Assembly: GCA_046349635.1 (NCBI GenBank)
Contig: JAXMBX010000023.1
Coordinates: 14,486-78,485, forward strand
Length of the DNA: 64,000 nucleotides
DNA from: JAXMBX01 sp046349635
GTDB taxonomy: Bacteria; Planctomycetota; Planctomycetia; Planctomycetales; Planctomycetaceae
Direction of reading: 5' to 3'
A program made the translations under genes and the position numbers. This document shows positions 19,303 to 30,546 of the stretch, piece by piece. A model generated the notes under the pieces. The model was not told where the DNA came from and made no database searches. It worked only from the letters and a program-made list of their open reading frames with translations. The first letter of the stretch is position 1. Each line of letters starts with the position of its first letter.

Positions 19303-19716
19303 GATGGTTTGCCAATCCCTTCCCGCGACGTTTTCAACGTGAGCGCTGGTTCCCCAGCTTTCTGGCCGTAGACGGACTCCGCCGACTTCGGCATCTACCG
19401 AATGTATCGGCGGCAAGGTTCGCAACGGTCGATCCATGCACGCCGGTCCTGCCGGAATTAACGCAAGCCCCGCCGCACATCCCCTACGTCACGAACTATG
19501 GGATTTCTCGAAAAAAGACCCCCCGCCGGATCATCTTCACATTCCCGCAGACTCCACCGCCGGATTACCCGCACCACCCGCACAACCCGCATGGTTTAAC
19601 ACCCGATTGCCAGGAATCTTCTCCTCATTCTTCACCCTCTCCCCCCCGAGGGAGAGGGCTGGGTGAGGGGGCGGAACAAATGTCTCTGAGCGCTGCTCTA
19701 ATGTCTTTTCGCCTGC
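19303..19716. other. Gap between czcA and czcC
   Basis: This 414-bp stretch holds one family C repeat (19633-19689). The rest shows no convincing gene. czcC may have its own promoter here, but I see no clear -35/-10 pair. Confidence 0.5.
19633..19689. repeat. Intergenic repeat family C, short form
   Basis: ACCCTCTCCC/GGGAGAGGG hairpin, then GGGTGAGGGGGCGG and ATGTCTCTGAG. Confidence 0.8.
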
Positions 19717-22700
19717 TCAACTCTTCTCCTCCGCACCGCGCGGCACGAACCACGGGTAAATCGCCGGCACCACGCAACTCGTCAACAGTGTGGATGTCAC
19801 CAGCCCCCCGATCACCACCGTCGCCAGCGGGCGTTGAATCTCCGCCCCCGCCGTCGTGGACAAGGCCATCGGCAGGAACCCCAGGCTCGCCACCAAAGCC
19901 GTCATCAGCACCGGACGCAAACGGGTCAGGCCCGCCTCTTCAATCGACTCTCGCAGCGGGTGCCCCTCGGCATTCAAATGCCGGATGAATTCCACCAGCA
20001 CCAGGCTGTTCAACACCGAGATCCCCGACAACGCGATGAACCCGACCGCCGCCGAAATCGAAAACGGCATGTCCCGAACCCACAACGATATGATTCCGCC
20101 GATGCACGCAAACGGCACGCTCGTGAATACCAGCGCGGAGTCGAAAATGTTTTGAAACGTGAAGTACAGCAGGATGAAGATCAACGCCAAGGCCAATGGG
20201 ACCACCAGTTGCAGCCGTGCCGACGCCCGTTCCAGGTTTTCGAACTGGCCGCTCCACACGATCCGGTATCCCGTTTCCGGCAATTTCACTTCCTTGGCGA
20301 TTTTCTCCTGCGCCTCCTTGACGAACCCCCCCATGTCCCGTCCCCGGATGTTGCACTGGATCGTGATCCGCCGCTTGCTCCATTCGCGGGAAATCGTTCT
20401 CGCTCCGAACACCTCCTTGATCGTCGCCAGCCGTTCCAGAGGCAACTGCTCTCCCGACGGTGTCGCGATCAGAATCCGCTTGATGCTCTCTTCATCCTCC
20501 CGTGATTGCTCCGGCAGTCGCACCGTCAATGGAAACCTCAACTGGTCCTCCAGCACTTCCCCCACCGCTTTCCCGCCGATCGCTTCCACCACGTCGAGCA
20601 CCATCTGGGCTGAAACCCCGTACCGGGCAATCTGGTCCTGGTCCAGTCGAATCTGCAATACAGGCTGCCCCAGAATCTGCTCCGTCGTCAGGTCCGTCGA
20701 ACCCGGAATCGAACGCAACACCTTTTCAATCTCTTTCCCCTTCGCCGTCAGGACGTCGAAATCATCCCCGAACAGTTTCACTGCCACGTCCGCCCGCGCC
20801 CCCGACAGCATCTCGTTGATTCGCATTTCAATCGGCTGCGTGAACCAGATCGTCTGTCCGATGAACTGCTTCATCTCTACTTCCATCAGCGTTACCAGTT
20901 CCGTCTGGTTCTTTGCCTTCGTCCACTTGGCTCGCGGTTTCAGAGAAATGAACACGTCCGTCGATTCGATCGTTCCCGGGTCCGTCACCACTTCCGGCGC
21001 ACCCTGCCGGCTCCAGACATGTGACACCTCATCCGGGAATTTCTCCAGCAGAACCTGCTCCATCTGCGTGTTCAGCAGCACCGACTGTTCCAGGCTCGTT
21101 CCCGGAGGACGCAGAATCCCGATCACGATCGAGCCTTCCGCCAGCCGGGGCACGAATTCCGATCCCAGACGTGTTGCCAGTCCACCTGCCGCCACCAGCA
21201 TCCCCAGGGTGATGACCACAATCGGAATCGGATACTTCATCGCCCTGTGCAGCAGCGGGGCATAGAGCCTCGACGCCAACCGCACGATCAAAGGCTCCGT
21301 CTCCGACAGCTTCGCAGGCAATACCAGGTTCGCCAGCACGGGAATCACCGTCAGCGACACCACCAGCGCCCCCGCCAACGCATACACCACCGTCAACGCC
21401 ATCGGGCGGAACATCTTCCCTTCCACACCTTCCAGCGTCAGGATCGGCAGATACACGATCATGATGATGAACACGCCGAACACGCTCGGTTTCGCCACCT
21501 CGATGCACGCATCCCGGATCACCTGCTGCCGCGGCTTCTCACCCGATCCATGCGACAGGCGCCGGATCACGTTTTCAATCATTACCACCGAGCCGTCCAC
21601 CACCAGCCCGAAGTCCAGCGCCCCCAGGCTCAGCAGGCTCCCCGCGATCCCTGTCTGCTGCATCCCCATGAATGCGCACAGCATCGACAGCGGAATCGCC
21701 GCCGCCACAATCAGCCCCGCCCGCAGGTTCCCCAGGAAGATGAACAGGATTGCCACCACCAGCAGCGCCCCGTCGATCAGGTTCGCCTTCACCGTCCCGA
21801 TAACCTGGTCCACCAGTTCCGTCCGGTCGTAGACCGTCATCCCTTTGACGTCCTTGGGCAGCGTCTTGCACACTTCCCGGAACTGCTCCGTCTGACGGCT
21901 GGTGACTCCATAGCTGTTTTCTCCCATCAGCATGAACCCCAGCCCCAGCACCACCTCCCCTTTCCCGTTCGCCGTGATCGCACCCCGACGGATCTCATGC
22001 CCGATGGTCACTTCCGCCACGTCACGAACCGTCACCGGCACACCCCCCTTGGAGGTGATCACGATCTCCTCGATCTGCTTCACATTCGTCGTCCGCCCGA
22101 TCCCGTGGACGAGCAGCATGTCCCCCCCACGGTTGATGTTTCCCCCTCCGACGTTCAGGTTGTTCTGCTGCACCGCCTGCACGACTTGCTGGAATGTCAG
22201 GTCGTACTTGAACAGCTTCTCCGGAAAAATCCGCACCTGGTACTGCTTCTTCAGGCCACCCCAGGAGTTGATTTCCGCAGTCCCCGCCACGGGACGCAGC
22301 ACGGGTTTCACCTGCCAGTCCTGCATCGTGCGCAGCGACATCAGATCCCGCGGATGCGGGCCGTCACCCATCAGCACGTAGTGAAACACTTCCCCCAGAC
22401 CCGTCGAGACCGGACCCATTTCCGGACGTGGAATCCCCGCCGGCATTTCCACGGTCCCCAGCCGTTCATTGATCAGTTGCCGCGCGAAGTAGATGTCCGT
22501 CCCGTCTTTGAACGTCGCCACCACCTGCGACAGGCCGAACTGCGAAATGGAGCGCAACTGCTCCAGTCCGGGCATCCCGCTCATCGCCATTTCCACCGGG
22601 AACGTGATCTGCCGTTCCACTTCCTCGGGAACGAGCGCCGGCGCCGTCGTGTTGATCTGCACCTGGATCGGCGTCGTATCCGGAAACGCGTCGATGTTCA

Positions 22701-22800
22701 GCTTCTGCAGTGCCATCAGCCCTGCCGTGATCATTCCGATCACGAACAGCAGGATCAGGATCCGATTCCCCAGGGACCACGTGATGATTCGTTCGAGCAT
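19717..22800 (-). CDS. czcA: Heavy-metal efflux RND pump, CzcA-type
   Basis: A 1027-residue inner-membrane proton/metal antiporter of the HME-RND class. The fourth membrane span reads ALDFGLVVDGSVVMIENV, the DFG...DGxVVMxEN signature of CzcA/CnrA-type (Zn, Co, Ni) rather than CusA-type pumps. The N-terminus (first span then DTTPIQVQINTTAPALVPEE) and the two large periplasmic loops are complete, and no frameshift is seen. Sits between the adaptor and outer-membrane genes. The exported ion is inferred from class only. Confidence 0.94.
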   Translation of the reverse strand: MLERIITWSLGNRILILLFVIGMITAGLMALQKLNIDAFPDTTPIQVQINTTAPALVPEEVERQITFPVEMAMSGMPGLEQLRSISQFGLSQVVATFKDGTDIYFARQLINERLGTVEMPAGIPRPEMGPVSTGLGEVFHYVLMGDGPHPRDLMSLRTMQDWQVKPVLRPVAGTAEINSWGGLKKQYQVRIFPEKLFKYDLTFQQVVQAVQQNNLNVGGGNINRGGDMLLVHGIGRTTNVKQIEEIVITSKGGVPVTVRDVAEVTIGHEIRRGAITANGKGEVVLGLGFMLMGENSYGVTSRQTEQFREVCKTLPKDVKGMTVYDRTELVDQVIGTVKANLIDGALLVVAILFIFLGNLRAGLIVAAAIPLSMLCAFMGMQQTGIAGSLLSLGALDFGLVVDGSVVMIENVIRRLSHGSGEKPRQQVIRDACIEVAKPSVFGVFIIMIVYLPILTLEGVEGKMFRPMALTVVYALAGALVVSLTVIPVLANLVLPAKLSETEPLIVRLASRLYAPLLHRAMKYPIPIVVITLGMLVAAGGLATRLGSEFVPRLAEGSIVIGILRPPGTSLEQSVLLNTQMEQVLLEKFPDEVSHVWSRQGAPEVVTDPGTIESTDVFISLKPRAKWTKAKNQTELVTLMEVEMKQFIGQTIWFTQPIEMRINEMLSGARADVAVKLFGDDFDVLTAKGKEIEKVLRSIPGSTDLTTEQILGQPVLQIRLDQDQIARYGVSAQMVLDVVEAIGGKAVGEVLEDQLRFPLTVRLPEQSREDEESIKRILIATPSGEQLPLERLATIKEVFGARTISREWSKRRITIQCNIRGRDMGGFVKEAQEKIAKEVKLPETGYRIVWSGQFENLERASARLQLVVPLALALIFILLYFTFQNIFDSALVFTSVPFACIGGIISLWVRDMPFSISAAVGFIALSGISVLNSLVLVEFIRHLNAEGHPLRESIEEAGLTRLRPVLMTALVASLGFLPMALSTTAGAEIQRPLATVVIGGLVTSTLLTSCVVPAIYPWFVPRGAEEKS

Positions 22801-22857
22801 TGTGTGAGCGCCAGTCTCGAAGGGTTGTCCGTAAGCCGTCTCGATAGCAAGGGCAAA

Positions 22858-24336
22858 TCAGCCCCCGCTGTTGTTCATTTTCCGTTGTGCCAGCTCGCTT
22901 TTCAGGACGTGGCTGCCTGCTGTCACCACGCGTTCCCCCGCTTTCACTCCCGACCGGATCTCCACCCAGTTCTTATCCCGGATCCCCGCCTCCACGGAAC
23001 GCGGCGTAAAGACCCGCCCCGTCGCATCCGCCACGAACACCACCGCTCCGCTTTCCGTCCACTGTACGGCGTTCTTCGGAACCACGGTCGCCTGCGGTTC
23101 GCTCCGCACCTGAATCATCCCCCGCCCGAACGTGTTCGCCCGCAGCATCTGGGCGCCACCTTCCTTATCGTTCAAATGGCTCGGCACTTCCGCGCGCACC
23201 TGGATCGATCGCGTCTTCTTGTCCACTTCCGGGCTGATCCAGTTCACCTTCCCCTCAATCGCGACCGGGTTCGAATCCCCCGTGAATCGCAACGGCTGGC
23301 CGATTCGTAACTGGTCCGCATCCTCCTTCCGCACGTTCAACAGGATCCACATCCGGCTTGTGTCCGCGACCACGAACTGCGTCAACGACGGTTCGACTGC
23401 CTCCCCGACCACGATCTCCCGCTGTAACACGATCCCGTCAAACGGAGCCAGCACCGGAATCAGGTTTGCCGGGGTCGTTTTCGGGTCCAGTTTGTCCGCG
23501 ATCGCCGACGGCAAACCCAGAAACTGCAGACTCGTCATCAGCTCCGGTTCCGGCTGGTTCTTCTTCTCGTCATATTGCAAAGGCAGCCCCAGGTTCGACA
23601 GCGCCTGCTGTTTGTTCAATTGCTTGATCCGCGCCTCGCGCAGGTTGGCTTCCGCTTCAAACAGCTCCCGCTTCGCCACCACCTGGTCCGGCAGAGATTG
23701 CAGCCGTTTCAACGTCGCTTCCGCATGCCGCATCTGCACCACGCTCTGCAGGAACTCCGTCTTCGCCGTTCCCACCTGGTTCGATTGCAGGATCGAAAGC
23801 ACGTCACCCTTCTGCACCCGGTCCCCGATCTTCTTCTCGACACGCCACACCGTCCCCGAAACGCGCGAGGACAACTGCACCAGCAGAGTCTTGTCGTAAT
23901 CGATCGCTCCGCTCGCCTCCACGTATTCATTCATCGCCCGTTGTTCCGCCGCGGCTGTCGCGATCCCCAGGTGCTTCAGCGCCTCCTCGGATTTCAGTTC
24001 AATCGCTCCCAGTTCCACGTTGCTCGGTTTTGTCTCCAGCGGCTTCGGAGCGTCCGCGTGCTGGTTCAAACGTGGCACGCTTTGCACCAGCTCCGCCTGG
24101 CTCTGATGCCGATGCTGCGACTGCGGAGTCTCGAAATTGATCGCCGCGAGCTTCGACGCCCGGCTCCAGTCGAGTTGATTCAACACCGAAATCAGGCTCA
24201 CCAGCACCACACCCCACAGCACCGCACCCGACAAGGGAGGCGTGTACGGCGGCTTCGTCGGCCTGTTTGTTCCCTCGGGACCAATCCCCTCAGGTGTCAC
24301 AGTCGCCGTGGTCGGTGAAGTCTGCGGATCTTCCAT
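22858..24336 (-). CDS. czcB: Efflux RND periplasmic adaptor, CzcB-like (second adaptor)
   Basis: Membrane-fusion protein linking the RND pump to the outer-membrane channel. About 492 residues: a cytosolic Thr/Pro-rich start, one membrane anchor (SGAVLWGVVLVSLISVL), a barrel-sandwich hybrid domain (SSRVSGTVWRVEKKIGDRVQKGDVL), a coiled-coil hairpin, its return half (APFDGIVLQREIVVGEAV), a beta-barrel and a membrane-proximal domain. ATG 24336 is preferred (AAGGA seven bases upstream); the longer frame to 24450 lacks one. It ends 57 bp before czcA. Confidence 0.9.
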   Translation of the reverse strand: MEDPQTSPTTATVTPEGIGPEGTNRPTKPPYTPPLSGAVLWGVVLVSLISVLNQLDWSRASKLAAINFETPQSQHRHQSQAELVQSVPRLNQHADAPKPLETKPSNVELGAIELKSEEALKHLGIATAAAEQRAMNEYVEASGAIDYDKTLLVQLSSRVSGTVWRVEKKIGDRVQKGDVLSILQSNQVGTAKTEFLQSVVQMRHAEATLKRLQSLPDQVVAKRELFEAEANLREARIKQLNKQQALSNLGLPLQYDEKKNQPEPELMTSLQFLGLPSAIADKLDPKTTPANLIPVLAPFDGIVLQREIVVGEAVEPSLTQFVVADTSRMWILLNVRKEDADQLRIGQPLRFTGDSNPVAIEGKVNWISPEVDKKTRSIQVRAEVPSHLNDKEGGAQMLRANTFGRGMIQVRSEPQATVVPKNAVQWTESGAVVFVADATGRVFTPRSVEAGIRDKNWVEIRSGVKAGERVVTAGSHVLKSELAQRKMNNSGG

Positions 24337-24618
24337 ACTGCTGTCCTTGGCAATTACCGGTTCCCTGCTCTTTCCATCTCTGCCAACCGGCTCAGTCTGG
24401 AGAGCCACCTCGGAAGGGAAATCTGCCTCGCGGGAATCCACGCGCATCAACCGTCTCCCCGCGGGAGACTCTGTGACTGGGGATCGGTGAAGATTGCAAA
24501 GGCTCTTGAAGATTTAAGGCAGGATTCCCCACGGCTGCGAAACCATCTGGTTAATGCGGCGGGAAACACAATCACACGGATCACAGAGCCCTTCTTCCGT
24601 CCTTGACGTTCTTCCCGC

Positions 24619-25971
24619 TCACGGAGCCGGCTCGAAATGTGCCACCTGTGTGATTCCCGAAGAGTCTGACGTCTGGGAAACTTTGACCGGTTGCAATGCG
24701 ATCGAATCACCCGCTTGCAATCCTCCCACAATTTCCGCTTCCGTCTCGGAAACGGATCCCACCCGGACGGTCCGGTCTTCCAGGGCGCCGCTGCTCGATT
24801 TGACCCGCACTTCGTAATGATCGCCGGTCCATAGCAGGCATGAGGGAGGAACGACCGCCACTTCGTGCGGCCCCCCCGCTTGGATTCGTCCAGTCCCCAG
24901 CACGTTGGCATGCAGGTGAGGCAGACGCGCCAGCATCTCTTGATCGAGGATCAGGTCCGCGCGTGCCTGCAGTGTCCGGGTCGTTTCATCAACTTCAGTG
25001 CTGATCCACGAGATCGTACTCGTGAATTCCTGCGCCGCTCCATCCGTCTTGAAATGCACCGGTTGTCCCACTGAAATCCGACCAGCATCTTCACGATGCA
25101 CGTTCAAGGTAATCCAGTAGTGCTTCCGGTCAGCCACCGTGAACTCCGGTTGGGCTGCGCGGATCTGTTCTCCGATCACCACCCCCGCCTTGATCACTTC
25201 ACCTTCGAACGGGGCCACAATCGGAATCAGGTTGGCCGTCAGGCTCTGGTTCCCCGTCTCTTTCAGAATCGAGTCCGGAACTCCCAGCGTCATCACCTTC
25301 GTCGCCAGTTCCTGGTCTTGTTTTCCTTGAAATTGGTCCAGGTTCACCGGCAATCCCAGGTTCGACAGAACCTGCTGGGCGTCGAACAGACGAATGCTCG
25401 CCTCGTGGGACGCGGCGCGGGCTTCTTGAATCTTCTTCTCGGAGACCACTTCGCTCAGCCCTTCCAGGCGGGCCAAAGTCCGGGCACGCAGGTCATTTTG
25501 CACCAGCGCCTTCAGCAACTCGGCTTTCGCCTCCCCCACGGGTGCCGCTTCCACGAGCGCCAGCACTTCCCCGGCTTGCACCTGGTCTCCCACCTTCTTC
25601 AACACCCGCCACACCGTTCCCGAGGTGCGCGTGGAAAGTTCCGCCACATAATTCGGATTATGAACCAGCGTCCCGTTCGCTTCGATCATGGGTTCGCTGG
25701 GACGCGTCTCGACTTTCAGCAACTCTGGAGCATTCGCTCCGGTCGCGGCCACGTCATGGTGCGCCGCCCCCCCATGCGATTCCCCCGCATGATGCGCGGT
25801 CGCTTCGGAGTGGTCCTCGTCATGCACGAACTGCCAGTGATTCAAATGCCCCCAGATTCCCAGACTCAAAATAGAGCCCAGGACAACCACCGTATTGAGC
25901 TGCGCCGGTGAGAAATATGGGCGGCACTTGTTGAAGATTTGGGCAACGTAACGGCTGATGATTTTCCTCAC
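24619..25971 (-). CDS. Efflux RND periplasmic adaptor with His-rich N-terminal segment (first adaptor)
   Basis: 450 residues. An N-terminal anchor (LNTVVVLGSILSLGIWG, about 27-43) is followed by a histidine-rich stretch at about residues 48-75 with eight or more His and several Asp/Glu, plausible for metal capture. Then the adaptor core: STRTSGTVWRVLKKVGDQVQ, coiled coil, APFEGEVIKAGVVIGEQI. Paralogous to the neighbouring adaptor over the core. First gene of the minus-strand efflux operon, diverging from ettA. Two adaptors for one pump could form a hetero-hexamer or serve different conditions, which is inference. Confidence 0.88.
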   Translation of the reverse strand: MRKIISRYVAQIFNKCRPYFSPAQLNTVVVLGSILSLGIWGHLNHWQFVHDEDHSEATAHHAGESHGGAAHHDVAATGANAPELLKVETRPSEPMIEANGTLVHNPNYVAELSTRTSGTVWRVLKKVGDQVQAGEVLALVEAAPVGEAKAELLKALVQNDLRARTLARLEGLSEVVSEKKIQEARAASHEASIRLFDAQQVLSNLGLPVNLDQFQGKQDQELATKVMTLGVPDSILKETGNQSLTANLIPIVAPFEGEVIKAGVVIGEQIRAAQPEFTVADRKHYWITLNVHREDAGRISVGQPVHFKTDGAAQEFTSTISWISTEVDETTRTLQARADLILDQEMLARLPHLHANVLGTGRIQAGGPHEVAVVPPSCLLWTGDHYEVRVKSSSGALEDRTVRVGSVSETEAEIVGGLQAGDSIALQPVKVSQTSDSSGITQVAHFEPAP

Positions 25972-26354
25972 GCTTTCCGGAAGATCGCAGGAGTGAATTC
26001 TTAAGGCTTTGTTATGATTCAGGTTACGAGATCCTCCTGACCTCTTTTTCAGGACAGGATCCCCTGTCCATCAGTTATTCTAGTTTACGGATCTGTTAGA
26101 AATACAAATTGCATGCCAACCGAAGCTTCGGACACGCACCCTCCTGACATCTGTTTGGATTACAACGACTGAAATGCCCCTGAGGATCACTTTTTGACAC
26201 CTTCCCACCCCTACAAACGGATCAAATACCACTGATGCGTGGCCCCCTCCAGCCACTCGCCAGCCCCACCAACGCCACTGGCCGGACCGGGGACGGATCT
26301 CTATGATAATTCCCCGGCTAATCTGACTTCGGGGCAACAAAACACGGAAAAACG
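25972..26354. other. Divergent intergenic region between efflux operon and ettA
   Basis: This 383-bp stretch separates two divergent genes and so should hold both promoters. It contains the inverted repeat GGACAGG-ATCC-CCTGTCC at 26052-26069, a candidate operator, within a comparatively AT-rich segment (26010-26110). No gene seen. Confidence 0.45.
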
Positions 26355-28028
<1,674 letters not shown>

Positions 28029-28066
28029 ACTGTAGTGGATCGTCCACAGGTGTTTTGTCCCTTTCT

Positions 28067-28111
28067 GGGTGGCATGCCCACTTCGCTGCACCAGCAGCAG
28101 GGTGGGCATGT
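28067..28111. repeat. Intergenic repeat family B hairpin
   Basis: GGTGGCATGCCCACTTCGCTG ... GCAGGGTGGGCATGT; the loop is slightly longer than in the other copies, and a CGACAAGCGG tail follows. Confidence 0.8.
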
Positions 28112-28247
28112 ACGCGTGTGGGTCGCGCAGCGACAAGCGGTCCGTTCAAATCGACACCCAATTCCCTACGAACCTCGCCCAAATGTCCTGCGTCCAACCG
28201 TTACATTCATCCGGTCAGAACCTTGGACATTCCGCGGACCAACCCTC

Positions 28248-28742
28248 ATGGACCCCCTCGACCTCTTTGCCGCTGAAGCTCTGCGTTTCGAGACCTGGGC
28301 CACAAGCCCCGGCTCGACAGACGAACAAGCCGCCACGCGCGAAGCCCTCATCCGCCTCACCAGCCTCTACCTCGCCGGCCTACAGCTTCCGCCTGCCTGG
28401 TCGGATGGGTTGTTAAACCAGCCGGACGCAGAATCGATTTCGGTCCGGGAATGTGATCGCGTCATCGCGCATCGCTCTATTCCGTTCGATCACCATTATT
28501 CAGTCTTCAATCCCACGATCGTTCCTCCTGATGCTGAACCGTCGATTCACAGTGTCTGCGACGATTTTCGTGACATCTACAGTGATGTCATCACCGGTCT
28601 GCGGGCCTACCAATGTGGTCAGCGCGCTCAGGCCAATTGGGAGTGGGGCACGGGCTTTACTCTCCATTGGGGAGACCACGCTACCTCCGCCATCCATTCC
28701 CTCCACGCCTGGCTACGATCGAACGAAAATCGGATCTCATGA
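28248..28742 (+). CDS. DUF5063 domain-containing protein
   Basis: A 164-residue cytosolic acidic protein. The N-terminal part LFAAEALRFETWATSP then AATREALIRLTSLYLAGLQL, and the central DDFRDIYSDVITGLRAYQ, then NWEWGTGFTLHWGDHATSAI match DUF5063, a small helical family of unknown role. Start ATG at 28248 is chosen because the open frame upstream overlaps a family B repeat. Neighbours give no functional clue. Confidence 0.75.
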   Translation: MDPLDLFAAEALRFETWATSPGSTDEQAATREALIRLTSLYLAGLQLPPAWSDGLLNQPDAESISVRECDRVIAHRSIPFDHHYSVFNPTIVPPDAEPSIHSVCDDFRDIYSDVITGLRAYQCGQRAQANWEWGTGFTLHWGDHATSAIHSLHAWLRSNENRIS

Positions 28743-28751
28743 CTTAGAACA

Positions 28752-28816
28752 TGGGTGACACAGGTTGCCGGTACTCCGGCTACCTGTGTGCGCCAACACA
28801 AAGGCAGAGTTCAACT
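28752..28816. repeat. Intergenic repeat family A hairpin
   Basis: ACACAGGTTGCCGG-TACT-CCGGCTACCTGTGT followed by GCCAACACAAAGGCAGAGTT, a near twin of 14423-14484. Confidence 0.85.
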
Positions 28817-28933
28817 CGGCCCTCAATCATTCTTCTCCCCTCCCCTCCCCTCACACGCGCATTCCTCCCCCCCATCCCGTAAAATAATCTGACAGACTCT
28901 CCTCCCCTTTTTGCACCGTCGGAACCCGCTCCC

Positions 28934-30283
28934 GTGGAAGAAAAAACGCCCCGCCAGATCGTCGAGGAACTCGACCAGCACATCATCGGCCAGCAGGACG
29001 CCAAACGCGCCGTCGCCATCGCCATTCGCAATCGTTGGCGCTGGCGCCAACTCCCCCCCGAACTCCGCAAGGAAATCCTCCCCAAGAACATCATCATGAT
29101 CGGCCCGACCGGCGTCGGCAAAACCGAAATCACCCGTCGTCTCGCCAAGCTCACCGGCGCCCCCTTCGTGAAGGTCGAAGCCACCAAGTACACCGAAGTC
29201 GGCTATCACGGTCGCGATGTCGAAAGCATGATCCGTGACCTTGTCGAAGCCGCCCTCAACATCATCCGCCAAACCAAGCGCCAGCAGGTCGAGAAAACCG
29301 CCGTCGAAAAAGCCGAGGAACGCATCCTCGAACTCCTCATCCCCTCCGCCCCCGCCTGGGATGGCGAAGACCCCGCCGCCTTCGACAAATCCGCCGAACG
29401 CCACGAGCGCACCAAAAACAAGATGCGCGAACTCCTTCGTAAGGGTGATCTCGAGGACAAGACCGTGCAGATGCAGGTCGAGCAACGTCACGTCCCCGTC
29501 CAGATCCTCTCCAACATGGGGATGGAGCAGATGGACATCGACTTCCAGAGCATGTTCGAAAAAATCATCCCCAGACAAAGCAAGGACCGCCAGCTCACCG
29601 TCCGCGAAGCCCGCCAGATCCTCATCGATGAGGAAGTCGAGGCCCTCATGGACAAGGAATCGATCCAGGAGGAAGCGGTTCAACTCGCCCAGGACACCGG
29701 CATCATCTTCATCGACGAACTCGACAAGATCTGTGGCCCGGAAGGCTCAGGCCATTCCATCGATGTCAGCCGCCAGGGAGTCCAGCGCGATCTCCTCCCC
29801 GTCGTCGAAGGGACCACCGTCCAGACCCGCTACGGCCAGGTCCGCACCGAACACATCCTCTTCATCGCCGCCGGTGCCTTCCACCGCTCCAAACCCTCCG
29901 ATCTCATGCCCGAACTGCAAGGCCGCTTCCCCATCCGTGTGGAACTGCAGGATCTCTCCCGGGACGACTTCCTCCGCATCCTCACCGAACCCTCCAGTTC
30001 GATGACCAAGCAATACCAGGCTCTTCTTGGGACCGAAGGCATCAAGATCAAGTTCACCGACGACGGCCTCAAAACCATCGCCAAGATCGCCTACGACCTC
30101 AATCAGTCCACGCAGAACATCGGCGCCCGCCGCCTGCATACCATTCTCGAGCGCCTGCTCGATGACATCAGCTACGAAGGCCCCGACCTCAAGAAGAAAA
30201 CCGTCTCCATCGACTCCAAATATGTGAACACCAAGCTCGCCGCCATTCTCAAAAACGAAGACCTCGCCAAATTCATTTTGTAA
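28934..30283 (+). CDS. hslU: ATP-dependent protease ATPase subunit HslU
   Basis: AAA+ unfoldase that pairs with the HslV peptidase. 449 residues. N-terminal TPRQIVEELDQHIIGQQDAKRA, Walker A IGPTGVGKTE near residue 58, an intermediate domain (about 110-235, with QMDIDFQSMFEKIIP), Walker B GIIFIDELDKI near 258, the sensor region QGRFPIRVELQDL near 330 and the conserved C-terminal tail ending LAKFIL that docks into HslV. GTG start at 28934. hslV, commonly next door, is not in this window. Confidence 0.96.
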   Translation: MEEKTPRQIVEELDQHIIGQQDAKRAVAIAIRNRWRWRQLPPELRKEILPKNIIMIGPTGVGKTEITRRLAKLTGAPFVKVEATKYTEVGYHGRDVESMIRDLVEAALNIIRQTKRQQVEKTAVEKAEERILELLIPSAPAWDGEDPAAFDKSAERHERTKNKMRELLRKGDLEDKTVQMQVEQRHVPVQILSNMGMEQMDIDFQSMFEKIIPRQSKDRQLTVREARQILIDEEVEALMDKESIQEEAVQLAQDTGIIFIDELDKICGPEGSGHSIDVSRQGVQRDLLPVVEGTTVQTRYGQVRTEHILFIAAGAFHRSKPSDLMPELQGRFPIRVELQDLSRDDFLRILTEPSSSMTKQYQALLGTEGIKIKFTDDGLKTIAKIAYDLNQSTQNIGARRLHTILERLLDDISYEGPDLKKKTVSIDSKYVNTKLAAILKNEDLAKFIL

Positions 30284-30324
30284 ATTCCCCATGCCCGGAG
30301 CGCCGGCGACCGGGCACTCCAAAG

Positions 30325-30394
30325 ACCTTCTCCCCCGCGCGGGAGAAGGTGGCCGCGCAGCGGACGGAAGAGGGGGCGGTCCAAGCGTCTCTGA
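30325..30394. repeat. Intergenic repeat family C, short form
   Basis: ACCTTCTCCC/GGGAGAAGGT hairpin, GGCCGCGCAGCGGACGGA, GGGGGCGGTCC and GCGTCTCTGA. This is the best reference copy for the element that the IS interrupts at 33951-35299. Confidence 0.88.
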
Positions 30395-30418
30395 ACATCG
30401 TTCTATGGGGTGGTCCAC

Positions 30419-30461
30419 CGGGTGGCGGGGGCGCACCGCGAAGGCGGAAGCCCCCGAATAG
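30419..30461. repeat. Intergenic repeat family D hairpin
   Basis: GGGTGGCGGGGGC ... GAAGCCCCCGAA, as at 7678-7714. Three different repeat types are packed into the 263-bp gap after hslU. Confidence 0.75.
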
Positions 30462-30472
30462 GTAATAATCGA

Positions 30473-30533
30473 GGATGGCCCATACGCCGGTACTCCGGCG
30501 TGTGGGTGCCGTCAGGCACAAGAGGCAGCAATC
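30473..30533. repeat. Intergenic repeat family A hairpin
   Basis: GGATGGCCCATACGCCGG-TACT-CCGGCGTGTGGGTGCC, then GTCAGGCACAAGAGGC; the CCCATACGCCGG arms pair. Confidence 0.88.
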
Positions 30534-30546
30534 AGATTCTCAACTC

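Noticed and set aside
23262..23286. tRNA-like T-arm sequence (GGTTCGAATCCCC)
   Set aside because: It lies inside the adaptor gene and no acceptor stem, D-arm or anticodon arm surrounds it.
21247..23310. Very long open frame on the + strand opposite czcA
   Set aside because: Antisense shadow of a high-GC gene: composition dominated by His/Arg/Gln/Pro, no family motifs, and the minus-strand CzcA frame is unmistakable.
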